Shown here: positions 41,632 to 50,379 of the stretch, one piece after another
Layout of the letters: each line of letters starts with the position of its first letter
How positions within the stretch are numbered: the stretch's first letter is position 1
Assembly (NCBI RefSeq): GCF_902859765.1
Contig: NZ_CADIJV010000014.1
Coordinates: 1-64,000, forward strand
Length of the DNA: 64,000 nt
DNA from: Achromobacter pulmonis
Lineage (GTDB): Bacteria > Pseudomonadota > Gammaproteobacteria > Burkholderiales > Burkholderiaceae_B
Reading direction: 5' to 3'
Made by a program: the position numbers and the translations under genes
Notes under the pieces: generated by a model
The model's input: the letters and a program-made list of their open reading frames with translations, nothing else
What the model was told of the DNA's origin: nothing
The model's database searches: none

Positions 41632-43833
41632 TCAGTAGCGCGCCTGCAGCGTCAGTTCGAACGAGCGCGGCGCGCCCAGGTAGAACATCGGCGTGCCGCT
41701 GACATTGGCCGCGTACACCTTGTCGGTCAGGTTGCGGACCCGGCCGGTGACGGTGAAGTGGCGGTCGATGCGGTGCGACAGCGCCGCGTCGAACACGGTG
41801 TACGACGGCGCCCAGACGGTGTTGGCGGCATCGGCGTAGGCGCGGCCGACGTAGCGCGCGGCGATGCTGGCGTTCCAGTCCGGCAGGAAGGCGTAGTCGA
41901 TCCAGGCATTGGCCACGCGCCGCGGCGTGTTGGCCGGCACCTTGCCGTTGCGCGATACCGCGACACCGTTGACCGTCTGCGAGAAGTCGTCATACCTGGG
42001 ATCGACGAAGGCGATGTTGGCCTGTAGCGACAGCGCGCGCGTCAGGCGCAGCCCGCCCGCCAGTTCCAGGCCGCGCGCCGACTGCTGGCCCACGGGCAGG
42101 CTGACCCCGGGATTGTCGGGGTCGGGCGTCGCGATGTTCTTGCGGATGATCTCGTAGGCGGCGACGGTGGCCGAGCCGCGGCCGTCCCAGAACTCGAACT
42201 TGCCGCCCACTTCCTTCTGCGTGCCAGTGGTCAGTTTGTCGTTGTTGAGCACGTCGGCGAACGAGGCCGTGGCCATGATGCCGGACGGGGGATCGGCGGC
42301 GGTGGCGTACTGCGCGTAGAGCGAGGCCTGCGGCGTGATGGCCCAGTTCAACGCCAACCGGCCGGTGGTGGGGGCGTAGCGGCGCGAGGCCGAGGCCGGC
42401 GAACTGGCCGTGACCGCGCGGCGGTTGGTCAGGTCCAGGTCGATGAAGTCCTTGCGCAGGGCAGACACGATGGCCACGCCGGGCAGCACTTCGGTGCGGT
42501 TTTCCAGCGTAAAGGCCAGCGTGCGGATGCGGTTGTCGCGGTCCGGATTATGGCCGCGCGTCATGCCGGGGATGTCGTAGAAATCGCCCGGCTGGAACGT
42601 ATACGGATTGACCGCGTCCACCGTGGCCGGCAGGCTGGTGGGGTAGCGGGTCTGCTTGTTCACGCTCAGGTCGGCGCCGAACGACCAACGGCTCGGCAGC
42701 CCGGCCAGGGTCGATTCGACCAGGCCTTCGACGCGGTTGCCGATCAGGCTTTGCTCATGCCGTTGCAGCAGCGCGCCCGAGCGCAGCACGCGGCTGTTGG
42801 CGGCGTTGTAGCGGTAGGTTTCCAGGTTGCGGAAATCGCGCTCGGCCCGATAGTAGTAGAGCGTGTTCTTGAACGTCACGCCCGGCGCCGCGCGCCATTG
42901 CGTCAGCGAGCGGGCCCACAGCACCGACTGCGCGTACTGGCCATCGTCGACGTTGTAGTTCTTGAACCGGGTGCCGCCGCGGATGTGGCCCTCGCCGCTG
43001 ACCTTGCCGTTCGCGTCCACCGTCAGTGGCGTGCCCCAGTAGGGGCGGTCGACCCGCTCGCGCTGGTATTCGAAGGCCCAGGTCTGGGTGACGTCCTCGC
43101 CCAGGTCGGACAGCAGCGAGGCCGCCACCTGCGTGGCGCGCGAACGTTCGCCGTCGACCCAGCCATTGCTGGCGGTGGTATTGGCGTCGATGCGCAGGTA
43201 ATGGCCGCGTCCGCCGGGCGAACCGGACAGTTGCTGGTTGATGCCGGCCGATGCCTGGCGCGTATCGAACGAGCCCAGCCGCAACTGGCCTTCGTAGAAG
43301 GTGTCGCGCTCGGCCAGCTTGGTGACGTAATTGATGGCGCCGCCGACCGCGCCGGCGCCGAACAGGAAGGTCGAGGGGCCGCCGATGGCTTCGACCCGGT
43401 CGTAGATCCAGCTGTTGACCGGCCGCGCCGCGACTGCGTCGTACTGCACCGAAATGCCGTTGAACAGTTGCGACACCTGGCTGCCGCCGAAGCCGCGGTA
43501 ACTGACCGCGCCAGCCATGCCTGGCGGCGAGGCGGCCGTCACGCCCGGGATGCCGCGGGCGATGTCCTGGGTATCGACGGCGCCGCGGGCCTCGATCTGG
43601 CGGCGCGAGACCACGGTGACGGAGGCCGGCGTGTCTTTCAAGCTAAGGCCGAGACGGCTGCCGGTGGCGTCGATGCGCGTCAGGTCGAGCGGGCCATTGG
43701 GCTGTTCGTCGGCGTCGTCGCCTTCGACCACGGTGGGCGCCAGGGTTTCGATGGCGGGCTCGCTGGTCAGGGCGAGCGCCGGATTGGCGGCGCAGGCGCC
43801 GGCCAGCAAAGAGGCTGCGTAGGTTTTTTTCAT
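41632..43833 (-). CDS. TonB-dependent siderophore receptor
   Basis: This is a 733-residue outer-membrane receptor. The signal peptide is MKKTYAASLLAGACAANPALA. The plug shows LSLKDTPASVTVVSRRQIEARG, IPGVTAASPPGMAGAVSYRG, FNGISVQYDAVAARPV and VEAIGGPSTFLFGAGAVGGAIN. The barrel ends RSFELTLQARY with a final aromatic Tyr, so the protein is complete, unlike pqqU. Siderophore type is suggested by family likeness and by the PepSY partner downstream. The upstream 158 bases before the DUF2946 gene show no obvious Fur box. Confidence 0.92.
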   Translation of the reverse strand: MKKTYAASLLAGACAANPALALTSEPAIETLAPTVVEGDDADEQPNGPLDLTRIDATGSRLGLSLKDTPASVTVVSRRQIEARGAVDTQDIARGIPGVTAASPPGMAGAVSYRGFGGSQVSQLFNGISVQYDAVAARPVNSWIYDRVEAIGGPSTFLFGAGAVGGAINYVTKLAERDTFYEGQLRLGSFDTRQASAGINQQLSGSPGGRGHYLRIDANTTASNGWVDGERSRATQVAASLLSDLGEDVTQTWAFEYQRERVDRPYWGTPLTVDANGKVSGEGHIRGGTRFKNYNVDDGQYAQSVLWARSLTQWRAAPGVTFKNTLYYYRAERDFRNLETYRYNAANSRVLRSGALLQRHEQSLIGNRVEGLVESTLAGLPSRWSFGADLSVNKQTRYPTSLPATVDAVNPYTFQPGDFYDIPGMTRGHNPDRDNRIRTLAFTLENRTEVLPGVAIVSALRKDFIDLDLTNRRAVTASSPASASRRYAPTTGRLALNWAITPQASLYAQYATAADPPSGIMATASFADVLNNDKLTTGTQKEVGGKFEFWDGRGSATVAAYEIIRKNIATPDPDNPGVSLPVGQQSARGLELAGGLRLTRALSLQANIAFVDPRYDDFSQTVNGVAVSRNGKVPANTPRRVANAWIDYAFLPDWNASIAARYVGRAYADAANTVWAPSYTVFDAALSHRIDRHFTVTGRVRNLTDKVYAANVSGTPMFYLGAPRSFELTLQARY

Positions 43834-43991
43834 GATCGGTGCCGGCGCTGGCCGGCATGCACGCTCGCGCCGATGCCGCGATGCAGGGCGGCGAAGGCAC
43901 GGACGCAGGGTTCCGCGGAGGCGCCGCCAAGGGGCGGACGGCGCCGGTTCTGGCGGGCGCGGCGGCCGTCGCGAGGACGGCGCCAGCGCGG

Positions 43992-44390
43992 TCAGGCCGC
44001 GGGCGGGGCGCGCGGCTGAGGCGCGCGCCAGGCATGGAGCGGATGGGCGGCGCGGTAGAACAGCGCCGGATAGGTGACGCCGCCGGCGGCGGGCGCGGGC
44101 AGCACGATCAGGGGCGCGGGCAGGATGCCGGGACCGGCCTGGGGATTGCGGCAGAACGGGCAGTGTGTGCCGTCGCCGTGGTGGGCGGCGTGGTCGCCGG
44201 CCGCGTCATCGCCCTGAACCTCGATGGTCAGGGAGGACCGGCCCTCGGGGGCGCAGTAGTCCAGCGTGACCTGGCGGCTGGCGCCGGCCTGGGGAGCGCC
44301 ATGCGCCAGCGACGGAACCACGGACGCCCACAGGATCGCGATCAGGGCGATCCAGGCGTAGCCGCGGTTCAGGAAGTGGGCAAGGTGCAT
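43992..44390 (-). CDS. DUF2946 family protein, siderophore-operon neighbour
   Basis: This is a 132-residue protein with an N-terminal helix (GYAWIALIAILWASVVPSLAHG), then TLDYCAPEGRSSL, a His-rich segment (DDAAGDHAAHHGDGTHCPFC) and a second hydrophobic stretch (GILPAPLIVLPAP). The C then HCPFC pattern is the DUF2946 signature and looks able to bind metal. It lies upstream of the TonB receptor gene on the same strand. The other copy of this family in the window is by copper genes, suggesting metal-linked envelope roles. Confidence 0.82.
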   Translation of the reverse strand: MHLAHFLNRGYAWIALIAILWASVVPSLAHGAPQAGASRQVTLDYCAPEGRSSLTIEVQGDDAAGDHAAHHGDGTHCPFCRNPQAGPGILPAPLIVLPAPAAGGVTYPALFYRAAHPLHAWRAPQPRAPPAA

Positions 44391-44415
44391 GACGGCGCAT
44401 TATATCCAAGCCGTT

Positions 44416-45114
44416 TCAGACGGAAAGATGGCGCCGCACCTCCTCGCCGTGGATGGTGGCGCGGTCGCCGCTGGCCACCACCTCGCCGCGTGACAGCACC
44501 ACGTAGCGATCGGCCAGCTCGCGGGCGAAGTCGAAGTACTGTTCGCACAGCAGGATGGCGATGTCGCCGCGCTGGCGCAGCATGTGGATGACGCGGCCGA
44601 TGTCCTTGATGATGGATGGCTGGATGCCTTCGGTCGGCTCATCCAGGATGATCAGCTTGGGTTCGGCCACCAGCGCGCGGGCAATCGCCAATTGCTGTTG
44701 CTGGCCGCCGGACAGGTCGCCGCCGCGCCGCGCCAGCATGCTCTTGAGCACCGGGAACAGCTCGAATACGTCTTCCTTGATGCGGCGCGCGCGCGCCGCC
44801 GGCTTGGTCGCCATCCCCATCAGGATGTTCTCTTCCACCGTCAGCCGGGCGAAGATATCGCGGCCTTGCGGCACATAGGCCATGCCGCGCGCGGCGCGCT
44901 GGTGCGGCGCCAGCCGGGTGACGTCGGCGCCGTCGAAACCGATGGCGCCGCGCGCCACCGGCAGCACGCCCATCACGCATTTGAGCAGGGTGGTCTTGCC
45001 GACGCCGTTGCGGCCCAGCAGCGCCAGGCATTCGCCCTGGTTGACCGCCAGGGACACGCCGCGCAGGGTATGGCTGCCGCCGTAGTACTGGTCGATGGTG
45101 TTCACGTTCAGCAT
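44416..45114 (-). CDS. urtE: Urea ABC transporter ATPase UrtE
   Basis: This is a 232-residue ATPase: Walker A LLGRNGVGKTTLLK, signature LSGGQQQQLAIARAL, Walker B LIILDEPTEGIQPS and switch LLCEQYFDFAREL. The phrase IDQYYGGSHTLRGVS and the length match UrtE of urea importers. It is the last gene of urtABCDE and starts 2 bases after urtD. It provides energy for urea uptake with UrtD. Confidence 0.95.
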   Translation of the reverse strand: MLNVNTIDQYYGGSHTLRGVSLAVNQGECLALLGRNGVGKTTLLKCVMGVLPVARGAIGFDGADVTRLAPHQRAARGMAYVPQGRDIFARLTVEENILMGMATKPAARARRIKEDVFELFPVLKSMLARRGGDLSGGQQQQLAIARALVAEPKLIILDEPTEGIQPSIIKDIGRVIHMLRQRGDIAILLCEQYFDFARELADRYVVLSRGEVVASGDRATIHGEEVRRHLSV

Positions 45115-45115
45115 G

Positions 45116-45951
<836 letters not shown>

Positions 45952-45955
<4 letters not shown>

Positions 45956-47079
45956 GCGCGTCGCTCCTGATAGCGGGCGGCCAGGCGCCGGGCCAGGCCG
46001 ACGATGCCGGTGGGCAGGAAGAGGGTCACCAGCACGAAGATCAGGCCCAGCGCGTACAGCCAGAACTCGGGCAGCACGCTGGTGAACCAGGTCTTCAGGC
46101 CGTTCACGGCGCCGGCGCCGATGATGGGGCCGATCAGCGTGCCGCGCCCTCCGGTGGCCACCCAGATCACCATCTCGATGGAGTTCTCGGTGGACATCTC
46201 GCTGGGGTTGATGATGCCGACCTGCGGCACGTACAGCGCGCCGGCGATGCCGCACAGCACGGCCGACAGCGTCCACACGAATAGCTTGAAGCCGAGCGGG
46301 TCGTAGCCGATGAAGCGCAGCCGGCTCTCGGCATCGCGCACCGCCGTCAGCACCCGGCCCAGCTTGGACTGGGTGACGGCGCGCGCCAGCACCAGCGCGC
46401 CGGCCAGCGCCGCCAGCGTGATCCAGTAGAGCGCGGCGCGGGTGCCGGGCGCGGTGATATCGAAACCCAGGATGCGCTTGAAATCGGTGAAGCCATTGTT
46501 GCCGCCAAAGCCCGTGTCGTTGCGGAAGAACAGCAGCATGGCGGCAAAGGTCAGCGCCTGGGTGATGATGGAGAAATACACGCCCTTGATGCGCGAGCGG
46601 AAGGCGAAGTAGCCGAACACGAAGGCCAGCACGCCCGGCACCAGCACCACCAGCAGCATGGCGTACCAGAAGTGGTCGGTGAACGACCAGTACCAGGGGT
46701 AGTCCTTCCAGTCCAGAAACACCATGAAGTCCGGCAGGTTGCTCTGGTAGACGCCGTCGCGGCCGATGGCGCGCATCAGATACATGCCGTGGGCGTAGCC
46801 GCCCAGCGCGAAGAACAGGCCGTGGCCCAGCGACAGGATGCCGGCGTAGCCCCACACCAGGTCCAGCGCCAGCGCCGCCATGGCGTAGCACATGAACTTG
46901 CCCAGCAGCGCCACGGCGTAGGCCGAGACGTGCAGCGGATGGCCGGCGGGAAACACCAGGTTCAGCAGCGGCACCAGCGCCAGCAGCAGCACGCCCGCGC
47001 CCAGCGCGGCCCAGGCGCGGCCGTTGAACAAGGGCCGGCGCGCCAGCAGGTTGAGATCGGTCAGCGCGGTCTGTTTCAT
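45952..47079 (-). CDS. urtC: Urea ABC transporter permease UrtC
   Basis: This is a 375-residue branched-chain-type permease with about ten helices. Family segments are GKFMCYAMAALALDLVWGYAGILSLGHG, FFALGGYAHGMYLMR, GVYFSIITQALTFAAMLLFF and TGGRGTLIGPIIGAGAVNGLK. The insertion DFMVFLDWKDYPWYWSF is usual in UrtC. I start at MKQTALTDLNLLARR; the frame upstream of it is noise opposite urtB. Overlaps both neighbours by 4 bases. Confidence 0.95.
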
Positions 47080-48701
47080 TCGACGCTCCGACCGCGCGGG
47101 GCGAACAGGCCTTGCGGCCGCTTTTGCACGAAAAGCACGATGAGCACCAGGATGGTGATCTTGGCCATGACCGCTCCGGCGTAAGGCTCCAGGAATTTGT
47201 TGACACCGCCCAGGCCGAGCGCGGCGATGACGGTGCCGGCCAGTTGGCCGACGCCGCCCAGCACCACCACCATGAAGGAATCGACGATGTAGCCGCGGCC
47301 CAGGTCCGGGCCCACATTGCCCAGCTGCGACAGCGCCACGCCCGCCAGCCCGGCGATGCCCGAGCCCAGGCCGAAGGCCAGCATGTCGACGCGTCCGGTA
47401 GGTACGCCGACGCAATCGGCCATGCGCCGGTTCTGCGTGATGGCGCGCACGAACAGGCCCAGCCGCGTGTGGTTCAGCAGCGCCCACACCAGGAACACCA
47501 CGAACAGCGCGAAGCCGATGATGACCAGCCGGTTGTAGGTCAGCACCAGGCCGCCCAGCACGGTGACGCCGCCAGACATCCAGCTGGGGTTGCCCACCTC
47601 GACGTTCTGCGCGCCGAACAGCGTGCGCACGCCCTGCATCAGCATCAGGCTGATGCCCCAGGTGGCCAGCAGCGTCTCCAGCGGCCGGCCGTAGAGCCAG
47701 CGGATCACGGTGCGTTCCAGCGCCATGCCGACCAGCGCGGTCACCAGGAAGGCCAGTGGCAGCGCCGCCGCCACGTACCAGTCGAGCCAGCCCGGCAGCC
47801 AGGCGCGGAAAAAGGTCTGCACCAGGTAGGTGACATAGGCGCCGATCATCAGCAGCTCGCCGTGCGCCATGTTGATGACGCCCATCAGGCCGAAGGTGAT
47901 GGCCAGGCCCAGCGCCGCCAGCAGCAGCACGCTGCCCAGGCTGAGACCGTAGAACAGGTTGCCGGCCCACTCGATGGTGGCCAGATGGCGGTCGATGCGT
48001 TTGACCGCGTTGGCCGCCGCCTCGCGCACCGCGGCGTCCGGTTCGGCGTAGACGCCGTCGCGCTGTTGCGTCAGTGCCAGCAGCGTGGGCCGGAATGTAG
48101 CGTTGTCGGTGCGTCCCAGCAGTTCGACCGCATGGCGCCGCACGGCCGGGTCGGTGCTCTTGAGTTCGAGGTTGGCCTGCGCGATTTCCAGCGCGGCGCG
48201 CACCGCGGTGTCTTTTTCGGCGGCCAGCGCTTTTTCCAGCAGCGGCAGGCGCGCCGGATCGCCGGTCTGTTGCAGGCGGCGGGCCGCGTCCAGGCGCTCG
48301 CGCGCATCCTCGGAAAACAGCCTCGATCCGGCCAGCGCGGCCCCGATCGCGCGCCGCAGCCGGTTGTTGATGCCGATGGTGTCGGCCTGCGGCGGCAGCG
48401 CCATGGTCGCGCCGCTGACCGGATCGGTGCCCTGGCCGTTGCCGTCGCCGATCAGCACGCGGCCGTCCGGCAGCGCATACAGTAGATCGTTGCCGAGGGC
48501 TTGCAGCACCGCTTGCGCGCCGGGCTGGCGGCCCAGGGCGGCGATGGCCTGCAGCTTGGCGTCGGTGTCGTCGCCGGCCAGGGGCGCCAGCAGCGCCGGG
48601 TCCACGCCGGGCGCGGCCGCGTGGGCGGCCAGCGCCGGCGCGGCCAGCAGCCATGCAAGCAGGAGGTGACGCAGGAATTTCGCGATGACCGCATTGAGCA
48701 T
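47076..48701 (-). CDS. urtB: Urea ABC transporter permease UrtB
   Basis: This is a 541-residue permease. UrtB proteins carry a long periplasmic N-terminal part, here a signal peptide (AWLLAAPALAAHAAA) and about 200 residues with HEAT-like helices (LQAIAALGRQPGAQAV, LLEKALAAEKDTAVRAALEIA). The membrane part starts near residue 250 (LFYGLSLGSVLLLAALGLAITFGLMGVINMAHGE) and keeps the MAHGELLMIGAY motif. It lies 21 bases after urtA and overlaps urtC by 4. Confidence 0.95.
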   Translation of the reverse strand: MLNAVIAKFLRHLLLAWLLAAPALAAHAAAPGVDPALLAPLAGDDTDAKLQAIAALGRQPGAQAVLQALGNDLLYALPDGRVLIGDGNGQGTDPVSGATMALPPQADTIGINNRLRRAIGAALAGSRLFSEDARERLDAARRLQQTGDPARLPLLEKALAAEKDTAVRAALEIAQANLELKSTDPAVRRHAVELLGRTDNATFRPTLLALTQQRDGVYAEPDAAVREAAANAVKRIDRHLATIEWAGNLFYGLSLGSVLLLAALGLAITFGLMGVINMAHGELLMIGAYVTYLVQTFFRAWLPGWLDWYVAAALPLAFLVTALVGMALERTVIRWLYGRPLETLLATWGISLMLMQGVRTLFGAQNVEVGNPSWMSGGVTVLGGLVLTYNRLVIIGFALFVVFLVWALLNHTRLGLFVRAITQNRRMADCVGVPTGRVDMLAFGLGSGIAGLAGVALSQLGNVGPDLGRGYIVDSFMVVVLGGVGQLAGTVIAALGLGGVNKFLEPYAGAVMAKITILVLIVLFVQKRPQGLFAPRGRSVE

Positions 48702-48722
48702 GGCTGCGCTTCCGGTTCAGGT

Positions 48723-49976
48723 TTAAAGGCCTTGCTTGCTTTCGTTGCCCGGGATGTACGGGCTCCACGGTTGCGCGCGGATCGGGCCCTTGCTCTTCCA
48801 GACCACGTTGAACTGGCCGTCCGCCTTGATCTCGCCGATATAGACCGGCTTGTGCAGGTGGTGGTTGGTCTTGTCCATCTCGATGGTGAAGCCGCTCGGC
48901 GAATTGAACTTCTGGCCGCCCATGGCCGCGATCACCTTGTCCACATCGGTGGTCTTGGCCTGCTCGACCGCCTGCTTCCACATGTGGATGCCGATATAGG
49001 TGGCTTCCATCGGGTCATTGGTGACCACGGTGCTGGCGTTGGGCAGGTTCTTGGCCTTGGCGTAGGCCTGCCACTTCTTGATGAATTCCGCGTTGACCGG
49101 ATTCTTGATCGACTCGAAGTAGTTCCAGGCGGCCAGGTGGCCCACCAGCGGCTTGGTGTCGACGCCTCGCAGTTCTTCCTCGCCCACCGAGAAAGCCACC
49201 ACCGGCACGTCGGTGGCTTTCAGGCCGGCGTTGCCCAGCTCCTTGTAGAACGGCACGTTGGAGTCGCCGTTGATGGTGGAGATGACGGCGGTCTTGCCGC
49301 CGGCCGCGAACTTCTTGATATTGGCGACGATGGTCTGGTAGTCGGAATGGCCGAAAGGCGTGTAGACCTCGTCGATGTCGCTGTCCTTGACGCCCTTGGA
49401 ATGCAGGAAGGCGCGCAGGATCTTGTTGGTGGTGCGCGGGTATACATAGTCGGTGCCCAGCAGCACGAAGCGCTTGGCGCCGCCGCCGTCTTCGCTCATC
49501 AGGTATTCCACCGCCGGGATGGCCTGCTGGTTGGGCGCGGCGCCGGTGTAGAAGACGTTCTTCTCCAGTTCCTCGCCTTCGTACTGCACCGGGTAGAACA
49601 GCAGCCCGTTCAATTCCTTGAACACCGGCAGCACCGACTTGCGCGATACCGAGGTCCAGCAGCCGAACACCACCGCCACCTTGTCCTGCGACAGCAGCTG
49701 GCGCGACTTTTCGGCGAACAGCGGCCAGTTCGAGGCGGGATCGACCACCACGGCTTCGAGCTTCTTGCCCATCACGCCGCCGTTGGCATTGATCTCGTCG
49801 ATGGTCATCAGGGCGACGTCCTTGAGCGACGTTTCCGAGATGGCCATGGTGCCCGACAGCGAATGCAGGATGCCGACCTTGATGGTGTCTTCGGCGGCGA
49901 ACAGCTGCGGCGTCCAGCCCGACATGGCCAATAGGCTCGCGGCGGTCAATTGCTTGAGGACTAGTCTGCGTTTCAT
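48723..49976 (-). CDS. urtA: Urea ABC transporter periplasmic binding protein UrtA
   Basis: This is a 417-residue binding protein. The start MKRRLVLKQLTAASLL precedes a signal peptide ending PQLFAAED. Family motifs include IKVGILHSLSGTMAISE, WPLFAEKSRQLLSQDKVAVVFGCWTSVSRKS and NNLLFYPVQYEGEE-like LNGLLFYPVQYEGEEL. This is the urea/short-amide binder rather than a leucine binder. It is first in the operon; a perfect sigma-54 promoter lies about 120 bases upstream, pointing to nitrogen control. Confidence 0.96.
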   Translation of the reverse strand: MKRRLVLKQLTAASLLAMSGWTPQLFAAEDTIKVGILHSLSGTMAISETSLKDVALMTIDEINANGGVMGKKLEAVVVDPASNWPLFAEKSRQLLSQDKVAVVFGCWTSVSRKSVLPVFKELNGLLFYPVQYEGEELEKNVFYTGAAPNQQAIPAVEYLMSEDGGGAKRFVLLGTDYVYPRTTNKILRAFLHSKGVKDSDIDEVYTPFGHSDYQTIVANIKKFAAGGKTAVISTINGDSNVPFYKELGNAGLKATDVPVVAFSVGEEELRGVDTKPLVGHLAAWNYFESIKNPVNAEFIKKWQAYAKAKNLPNASTVVTNDPMEATYIGIHMWKQAVEQAKTTDVDKVIAAMGGQKFNSPSGFTIEMDKTNHHLHKPVYIGEIKADGQFNVVWKSKGPIRAQPWSPYIPGNESKQGL

Positions 49977-50095
49977 GGTGACTCCTGGATGGGAAGAGGC
50001 CGGCGGCGCCGGCGATAACGGTCTCAATGCCTGAACTACATCCAACTACCTCTGCGCGCGGCCCTGCCGGAGCAGGGGCGTGACCAGGACTTCAA

Positions 50096-50112
50096 AGCAA
50101 GAGCCGTGCCAA
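50096..50112 (-). promoter_or_regulatory. Sigma-54 promoter of urtABCDE
   Basis: Read on the minus strand, TTGGCACGGCTCTTGCT is an exact match to the -24/-12 consensus (TGGCACG-N4-TTGC) with correct GG-N10-GC spacing. Transcription would start near 50085, about 109 bases before urtA. Confidence 0.88.
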
Positions 50113-50210
50113 CTGCGTGGCGAGGACGGAGGCGCCGCAGGGAGCCGTGGCGTCAAGAGGGGCGGGACGGCGGCGGGCGGCGTGGCATGGCGTGGTTCAA
50201 TCTGGTGCCG

Positions 50211-50231
50211 CGCGCACAAGATCGGTGCGCG
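50211..50231. promoter_or_regulatory. NtrC-type enhancer site shared by both urea operons
   Basis: A perfect 7-bp inverted repeat with the core GCAC-AAGATCG-GTGC fits the GCAC-N7-GTGC pattern of NtrC sites at glnA. It is centred about 136 bp upstream of the urtA start point and 132 bp upstream of the allophanate hydrolase one. Confidence 0.7.
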
Positions 50232-50326
50232 GGTTGCCCGTTGGGAGTGCGCGCGCGGCGGCGGTGCGGGCGGCGCCGCCGCCGCGGCGTGGGTGCGCAA
50301 GGGGAAGGCGGGCGGCGCGGCGCACA

Positions 50327-50342
50327 TGGCACGCGTATTGCT
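50327..50342 (+). promoter_or_regulatory. Sigma-54 promoter of the allophanate hydrolase operon
   Basis: TGGCACGCGTATTGCT matches the -24/-12 consensus exactly. Transcription would start near 50353, directly beside a GntR-type palindrome. Confidence 0.88.
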
Positions 50343-50354
50343 TGGGTATCCGGA

Positions 50355-50366
50355 CTTGTATACAAG
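50355..50366. promoter_or_regulatory. GntR-type operator at the transcription start
   Basis: CTTGTATACAAG is a perfect 12-bp palindrome with the GTATAC core usual for FCD-type GntR regulators. It lies immediately after the predicted start point and 13 bases before the first gene. The operon ends in a FadR/FCD-type GntR gene, the likely binder. Confidence 0.68.
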
Positions 50367-50379
50367 AAAGGATTCCAGC

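Noticed and set aside
47080-48981. N-terminal extension of the urtC frame to about 1009 codons
   Set aside because: The extension lies over urtB and urtA in a shadow frame; UrtC homology begins only at MKQTALTDLN.
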